DNA of 64,000 bases from IMG/VR virus record IMGVR_UViG_3300037092_000015, positions 1 to 64,000 of that record. One strand, written 5' to 3'. Shown one piece after another: positions 60,247 through 64,000 of the stretch. The stretch is from a virus. The position numbers and the translations under genes are program-made. Under the pieces are notes generated by a model. That model ran no database searches. It was not told where the DNA came from and saw nothing but the letters and a program-made list of their open reading frames with translations. Each line of letters starts with the position of its first letter. Position 1 is the first letter of the stretch.

Positions 60247-60441
60247 TTATTTATTCCCTCTGAGCAGGCGGTAGGCGCGGATCGCTACAGCGTCCCACAC
60301 GGCTACTGATTCGCTTGGCAGGTCTCTGAATTTACAGAGGGGGCGCCCCCAGATTGATTTTGGCTGGCTCAGCATTTCTTTCCGGCTAGCGTTGTAGAGT
60401 TTGATAGCCAGTGTTCGGGCTTCATCTAGTTTTTGTTTCAT
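60247..60441 (-). CDS. Cassette 9: hypothetical protein (64 aa)
   Basis: ATGA overlap with the upstream gene. Basic helix (MKQKLDEARTLAIKLYNASR) and LCKFRDLPSESVAVWDAVAI. No family was recognised. Confidence 0.6.
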   Translation of the reverse strand: MKQKLDEARTLAIKLYNASRKEMLSQPKSIWGRPLCKFRDLPSESVAVWDAVAIRAYRLLRGNK

Positions 60442-60665
60442 GGCAGTAGGTCGTTGAGGCGCTTCTGGAGCGCGGTTGCCAGCACGCTAACCTTTGTCTG
60501 TTGCTCTGAGGCTGGCAGGTTTTCGATTTCGTAGCACAGGTTCAGCGCGGCGCTTCTGGCGTCCCCGATTCCCCGGTGCAGTTTGATTTCTTTCGCAGTC
60601 GTAGCCGTGGCCACCTGCGAGAGTTCCAGATACAGGCTGTTGATAGTGTCGAGTTCCATAGGCAT
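60438..60665 (-). CDS. Cassette 9: hypothetical protein (75 aa)
   Basis: The ATG at 60665 lies in the core GTTATGCC of attC i; a second ATG follows at 60659. Helical (INSLYLELSQVATATTAKEI, SVLATALQKRLNDLLP). Part of a three-gene cassette. Confidence 0.6.
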   Translation of the reverse strand: MPMELDTINSLYLELSQVATATTAKEIKLHRGIGDARSAALNLCYEIENLPASEQQTKVSVLATALQKRLNDLLP

Positions 60666-60720
60666 AACCAATCACGCCACCGAACCGGCTCCGCGCCGGT
60701 CGGTGAGTTCCTTGTTATGC
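60662..60720 (+). repeat. attC-like site i (59 bp)
   Basis: Cores GCATAAC and GTTATGC; the outer 8 bases are perfectly complementary. At 59 bp it is the size of a classical 59-base element. Arms show the same extra C and A. Confidence 0.9.
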
Positions 60721-60938
60721 CTGCACCCCAGGACGTGAGTGATGGTGCCGCCATTCGGGCCGGGGTCGTTGAGGCACTCGGGGCACTGCACGGCCATTTT
60801 GTCCGCGCAGGTTTTTCCCGGCGCATATGTCGCGCAGTTCGAGCATTCACCGAGCAGATACCATCCGCACCAGCACTTTGCTGCCGCTGGCAGGTTGCTC
60901 AGCATGTCCATGTATTCTTGTTGGTCAGAGTTAAACAT
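60672..60938 (-). CDS. Cassette 10: Cys-rich protein (88 aa)
   Basis: Start MFNSDQQEYMDML. Cys-rich pairs KCWCGWYLLGECSNC and VQCPECLNDPG suggest two zinc sites. The last residues NKELTDRRGAGSVA come from attC i. Function unknown. Confidence 0.65.
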   Translation of the reverse strand: MFNSDQQEYMDMLSNLPAAAKCWCGWYLLGECSNCATYAPGKTCADKMAVQCPECLNDPGPNGGTITHVLGCRHNKELTDRRGAGSVA

Positions 60939-60946
60939 CGCAGCGC

Positions 60947-61630
60947 TCACAATTCATCCGGTTCGCAGGCGTTGTCGAAGTGCCGCTTGTCCTTCTCGAC
61001 GCCGATAAATTTACGACCAGTCCGCAGGCAGGCGATTCCCGTGCTGCCGCTGCCCATGTATGGGTCTAGCACCGTTGCCCCGACCGGCACGCCAACTTGT
61101 TCCAGACACCACGCCATCAGCGCGACCGGCTTTTGGTTGCTGTGGATTCGCGGCTCGTCCTTTTCCTTCGCTTGCGCACCGTTCCAATAGCGCGTTTTCA
61201 GCCGCAGAACGCCGTCCTGGTTTGTCCACGCCGTCTCGCCGTCGGCCTGGTCGTTGCTTGGGATGCCTTCGCGCTTGTCCCATATCAGCCACCGTGAGGA
61301 GTTCGGCAGGCGGTTCGCGTAGTGATTCGCGCCCCACAGCACCACAATTGGATAGCCGAGCCACGGGCGCGGGTCGAACGGCTTGTCATCGCCCATGATT
61401 GCCTCGCCATCAGTGCCGAGTTTCACGCCGCCTTTACGCGCTCCGTGGCAGTAGGCGATTCCATACGGCGGGTCGCTGATTAGCGCGTCCGCGTCTATCC
61501 ACGGAAGCTCCAGACAGTCGGCATTGATTAGTCGGCAGTCTCCGATTGTGACCCCTAACAAGTCGCTGCACGCAATGCCCACCGCGTTCACGGTTTGCTT
61601 GCAATCGGGTGCTGTTGGCGCGGTGGTCAT
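60947..61630 (-). CDS. Cassette 10: DNA methyltransferase (DPPY type)
   Basis: SDPPYGIAY (motif IV) and DPYMGSGSTGIACL (motif I-like) in beta order. Close homologue of the backbone enzyme at 6200-6886. The only ATG upstream of the conserved NADCLELP lies in attC j (61630), so the N-terminus (MTTAPTAPDCKQTVNAVG) is attC-encoded unless a TTG in the core is used. The C-terminus is short. Confidence 0.88.
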   Translation of the reverse strand: MTTAPTAPDCKQTVNAVGIACSDLLGVTIGDCRLINADCLELPWIDADALISDPPYGIAYCHGARKGGVKLGTDGEAIMGDDKPFDPRPWLGYPIVVLWGANHYANRLPNSSRWLIWDKREGIPSNDQADGETAWTNQDGVLRLKTRYWNGAQAKEKDEPRIHSNQKPVALMAWCLEQVGVPVGATVLDPYMGSGSTGIACLRTGRKFIGVEKDKRHFDNACEPDEL

Positions 61631-61650
61631 GCGTGAGCTAGTCGTTATCC
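61553..61650 (+). repeat. attC-like site j
   Basis: Cores CCCTAAC and GTTATCC. Arms GCTGCACGCAATG versus GCTCACGCATG: extra G and A, the same as in site b. Confidence 0.85.
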
Positions 61651-61965
61651 TTCATGCTGTGTAGGTATTCCGTGGTCAGGGTGCTGGTATTCTGGATACT
61701 TGCGGCCCTTGACAGGCTCTCCGCGCAGCGGAGCTCCGCACTGCTCCATACATGCCACTCCAGTTGCTGTGATCTGTCGGATTTCATGCAGCGCCTTGTC
61801 GTCGCCGTGCCCTGTTACCCACGCATGGCGGGCATCGTTGCACAGTTTTTCGATGATGAGCAGCCACTCGGCTACACAGTGTTGATGATCGGGCCACTTC
61901 TGTTCTTGGTAGGCGCGTTCGCCTTCGATTGCATGTCTTACGTCTGCATCTATATGTCGATTCAT
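61645..61965 (-). CDS. Cassette 11: hypothetical phage-type protein (106 aa)
   Basis: RHAIEGERAYQEQKWPDHQH, VAEWLLIIEKLCNDARHAWV and ALHEIRQITATGVACMEQCG match a helical family often seen in phages near nucleotide-metabolism genes. Function not established. ATG 2 bases before the attC k core. Confidence 0.75.
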   Translation of the reverse strand: MNRHIDADVRHAIEGERAYQEQKWPDHQHCVAEWLLIIEKLCNDARHAWVTGHGDDKALHEIRQITATGVACMEQCGAPLRGEPVKGRKYPEYQHPDHGIPTQHEG

Positions 61966-61966
61966 A

Positions 61967-62057
61967 GGATAACGAGTCGGTTCAGCGACTGCCGGGTTCG
62001 CGTTTGGGTTTCAGTTCGGGAGTCAGCGGCCCGGCATCGCTGACCTCTTTGTTCCGG
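61967..62057 (+). repeat. attC-like site k
   Basis: Cores GGATAAC and GTTCCGG. Arms GGTTCAGCGACTGCCGGG versus GGTCAGCGATGCCGGG: extra T and C. Last site of the array on the right. Confidence 0.82.
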
Positions 62058-62368
62058 GCTGCCGATCCGGAACCTTTGCATGTGGGGCATTTCCGCCCTG
62101 GCTCAGCTTGTTTGTTCGTCGCGCCGGAATGAGCGCCGCCAGCCTCTTCCTTGGCTGCCGCAAGTTCACCCTGCCTCAGCCGAACGCTAGCCGTGATTGA
62201 CTGCCGCATGGTCCAGCCGTCCTCGTCGCGGCCTCGCGCCTTCCAAAATCGCCGCGCACCGGCCCTCACCGAAGCAGCCATCTGACGCAGCGGCTCACCG
62301 GTCGGATGCTCAAGCACCGTCTCCCAGTCTCCCTGCTGAATCGTTGCTAGATTTAGACCGTCGTTCAT
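61982..62368 (-). CDS. Border protein with DnaJ-like Cys motif (128 aa)
   Basis: Helical protein with RKCPTCKGSGSA, a DnaJ-like CxxCxGxG repeat that may bind zinc. The final 28 residues are read from attC k (KEVSDAGPLTPELKP), so the array either inserted into this gene or the gene itself was captured. Confidence 0.6.
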   Translation of the reverse strand: MNDGLNLATIQQGDWETVLEHPTGEPLRQMAASVRAGARRFWKARGRDEDGWTMRQSITASVRLRQGELAAAKEEAGGAHSGATNKQAEPGRKCPTCKGSGSAARNKEVSDAGPLTPELKPKREPGSR

Positions 62369-62372
62369 CGCG

Positions 62373-62621
62373 TCACTCCATCCACGCTATTATCCCACTG
62401 TCGTATTGCACCACAGTCACAAGACTCACTTGGCCGCATATCCTACAAACCACCTTTGCCTTACCGCCGCCGGCCCCGATCTTGAAATACCGATCTACCA
62501 CCACAGCGTCATTGTGTCCGCACCGTCTGTTTCTTCTTGGCCAGTAGTAGCTACACAATACGAAGAACGATACAACGCAAGCCGACGGCAGTAACAGTAT
62601 CACCCAGTCAAGAATCGTCAC
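62373..62621 (-). CDS. Small membrane protein with zinc-ribbon-like tail (82 aa)
   Basis: GTG start overlapping the upstream TGA. One transmembrane helix (WVILLLPSACVVSFFVLC) followed by CGHNDAVVVDRYFK and VVCRICGQVS. Function unknown. Confidence 0.65.
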   Translation of the reverse strand: MTILDWVILLLPSACVVSFFVLCSYYWPRRNRRCGHNDAVVVDRYFKIGAGGGKAKVVCRICGQVSLVTVVQYDSGIIAWME

Positions 62622-62809
62622 TTGGCACCTCGCGATTCCTTTTCCGCCTTGTGCTCGACCGGCTTCCGTATCCCAGCTTTCGGTTCCGTGAACGCCGTGC
62701 ACTGGCTTCCGTGGTTGCTGACCGCCGGCTTGTTAAAGACGCAGCACCAACCCGCAATGCCAGTGTCCAGCGCATCCCAGTAGTAGCAGGTAGCACAGGT
62801 TGCGCTCAT
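62618..62809 (-). CDS. Small Cys-rich protein (63 aa)
   Basis: TCATCYYWDALD, GWCCVFNKPAV and QCTAF give Cys spacing suited to zinc or iron-sulphur binding. Similar in style to the protein at 53190. Coupled to the gene downstream. Confidence 0.65.
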   Translation of the reverse strand: MSATCATCYYWDALDTGIAGWCCVFNKPAVSNHGSQCTAFTEPKAGIRKPVEHKAEKESRGAK

Positions 62810-62897
62810 GCTGGTGTGTTATTTTTCATGCTTACACTTTTATGAAACGCCTAGTCACTACTTGGTTTGGAAACCATGTCATTCCATCCGGCCGGGT

Positions 62898-63137
62898 CTA
62901 GCAAGCCTGCCTATATTTCTCTTCATTTTCTTGCCTCGCTAGTAAAGTAGCTGCGACCACCTGTAATCTTGAAACATCCTGCTCTACCATCATCCGCAGC
63001 GCGTCCTTGGCCGCAGTTCGCGCCTTGCCAGCCCCGCGCCCCGGCAGCCGCGTCACCGCTTGCAGCGCCAGCTTCGCCAGTTCCAAGTGCAACTCCTGAC
63101 GGCGGATACGGTCCTTGCTGGCGCGGGGCGTCTGCAT
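62898..63137 (-). CDS. Small helical protein (79 aa)
   Basis: Start MQTPRASKDRIRRQE, one base after the upstream stop. Charged helices throughout (ELHLELAKLALQAVTR, DVSRLQVVAATLLARQ). May be DNA-binding or a small coiled coil. Confidence 0.6.
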   Translation of the reverse strand: MQTPRASKDRIRRQELHLELAKLALQAVTRLPGRGAGKARTAAKDALRMMVEQDVSRLQVVAATLLARQENEEKYRQAC

Positions 63138-63138
63138 G

Positions 63139-63948
63139 TCAGTCAACACTCTCGACCAAGTGCTTGAAGAAGCTTCGGTTCAGAACCCGGAACGTCGCCA
63201 AATGGCCTGTGCCTAGCTTCTCGACATATTGTTTGGAAGCCCAGTAGGCCAGATTGTGCACAGCCGTGTCCGGTTTCACCTTGTCAATCAATGCACTGTG
63301 ACCGTTAGCAACCACCGCCTGCATTAACTCGTCGCATGTGAAAGGTTTTTCAAACTTGAGCACCGCCCGCTTCATTGCGGCCCCAAGCGTGCTAGGAGCG
63401 TCCAACAAGTCCTCAGTGCTTCGCACAGCAGCTTGAATCTTTACCGCGTCAGGCTTCGGCGTCCATTTCTGCACGACAGTCACCGCGCCTTCTGCTACAA
63501 GTAGCGGCTTTGTTTTCGACCAGTAACCGTAACCAGCCGACCACAACTTACCGTCCCGCTTCTGCCGATTGGCCCAGCAACTCACTAGGCTCTTGCTGAA
63601 CCCGGAAGCCTTTCGTATGGCCCGCAACTTCATAGGGTCCGGCATAGATTTGACTATGCCCCACAGAACGCCGTCCGTACTACCGGGCGCTGGCACTGGC
63701 TTCCTGTTGCCGTTTCCGCCGTTCCTTGAAGCAGGCTTTGACAACCGCGCACCGTGCACGGTTGAAGTTCTTTTAGGCGCAACCGGCATGGTTGGCTGGT
63801 CTGGCATATTGCATCCTGACTCCCCTTCCCGGAACGCCTCCAGTTCCTTGATTAGTGCCGTGAACCGTTCAACCCTCGCCCGTAGCGCCGCGATGGTGTT
63901 GTTAATTGCCGTCATCATGTCTTGTGCCCTTTCGGATTGGTTGGCCAT
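63139..63948 (-). CDS. Putative DNA-binding protein (269 aa)
   Basis: An N-terminal coiled coil (TIAALRARVERFTALIKELE) and a Pro/Lys-rich linker precede a region with winged-helix character (LRAIRKASGFSKSLVSCWAN) and a second helical region (FTCDELMQAVVANGHSALID). Probably a regulator or recombination-associated protein. Not assigned to a family. Confidence 0.55.
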   Translation of the reverse strand: MANQSERAQDMMTAINNTIAALRARVERFTALIKELEAFREGESGCNMPDQPTMPVAPKRTSTVHGARLSKPASRNGGNGNRKPVPAPGSTDGVLWGIVKSMPDPMKLRAIRKASGFSKSLVSCWANRQKRDGKLWSAGYGYWSKTKPLLVAEGAVTVVQKWTPKPDAVKIQAAVRSTEDLLDAPSTLGAAMKRAVLKFEKPFTCDELMQAVVANGHSALIDKVKPDTAVHNLAYWASKQYVEKLGTGHLATFRVLNRSFFKHLVESVD

Positions 63949-64000
63949 GCTTCCGCCATTGTAGCCAACGGCTGCCCTGGCGCAACATAATTCTGCTTTG

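Larger units (their letters stand above)
56044..62057 (+). mobile_element. Integron-like gene-cassette array (11 attC-like sites, no integrase in window)
   Basis: Eleven imperfect inverted repeats of 59-114 bp, each bounded by a RYYYAAC-like and a GTTRRRY-like core, divide the region into cassettes of about 140-920 bp. In most cassettes the first bases after one site match the complement of the last bases before the next, e.g. 56044 GTTAGGGGTC and 56627 GACCCCTAAC. The left border GTTAGGGG at 56044 has no full attC beside it and may be an attI-like or secondary insertion site. The right border lies inside the gene at 61982-62368. All cassette ORFs are on the minus strand. Confidence 0.85.

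Noticed and set aside
56630-62057. Repeats as a CRISPR array
   Set aside because: Repeat units are 59-114 bp, differ in sequence, are unevenly spaced and separated by genes.

Overview
This 64 kb window is a tailed-phage genome segment, phage or prophage. Essentially every gene lies on the minus strand, so transcription runs from 64 kb towards 1. Genes are packed with ATGA, GTGA and TGATG overlaps, and many are preceded by a GAAAGGAAA-type ribosome binding site. The head genes are Mu-like (DUF935 portal, gpI-like protease/scaffold, MuF domain). A tape-measure gene preceded by a frameshifted tail chaperone, with no recognisable sheath gene, suggests a siphovirus. The host is unknown. Several structural-region proteins carry Sec signal peptides and are rich in Thr-Asn, which makes a Gram-negative host of the Verrucomicrobiota type a reasonable guess but not a demonstrated one. 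No integrase, repressor, DNA polymerase, rRNA or CRISPR array was recognised in the window.

Layout in transcription order. 64.0-62.4 kb: small phage genes. 62.06-56.04 kb: an integron-like gene-cassette array of 11 attC-like sites carrying methyltransferases, zinc-binding and unknown proteins. 56.0-52.8 kb: terminase subunits and small genes, ending in an intrinsic terminator. 52.67-17.9 kb: a promoter, then portal, protease/scaffold, capsid, a 1237-residue polyvalent MuF protein, tail genes, fibre-like proteins, small membrane proteins and a papain-like protease. 17.87-6 kb: a second promoter, an SSB-like protein, a tRNA-like element, Rad50-like, UvrD-like and SNF2-like ATPases and an N-type DNA methyltransferase. 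5.94-0 kb: a third promoter, a GIY-YIG-like protein, an HTH protein, a primase-helicase and a C5 methyltransferase.

The most unusual system is the cassette array. Each attC-like site has outer RYYYAAC/GTTRRRY-like cores, and most have two unpaired bases in the same arm. In most cassettes the two ends carry matching core sequences that differ from cassette to cassette, as expected for integron cassettes. All cassette genes point opposite to the inferred attC orientation but along the phage transcription direction. Several reading frames begin or end inside attC.

The three promoters share a TTGCYA-AACGG...TATGTT pattern. Each appears to be followed by a short leader ORF with an internal inverted repeat, whose stop overlaps the start of the first main gene. 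Other points are a textbook -1 slippery heptamer in the tail chaperone gene, a frameshifted ASCH gene, repeated modules in the protease/scaffold protein and a 23-bp direct repeat flanking the tail-spike block.
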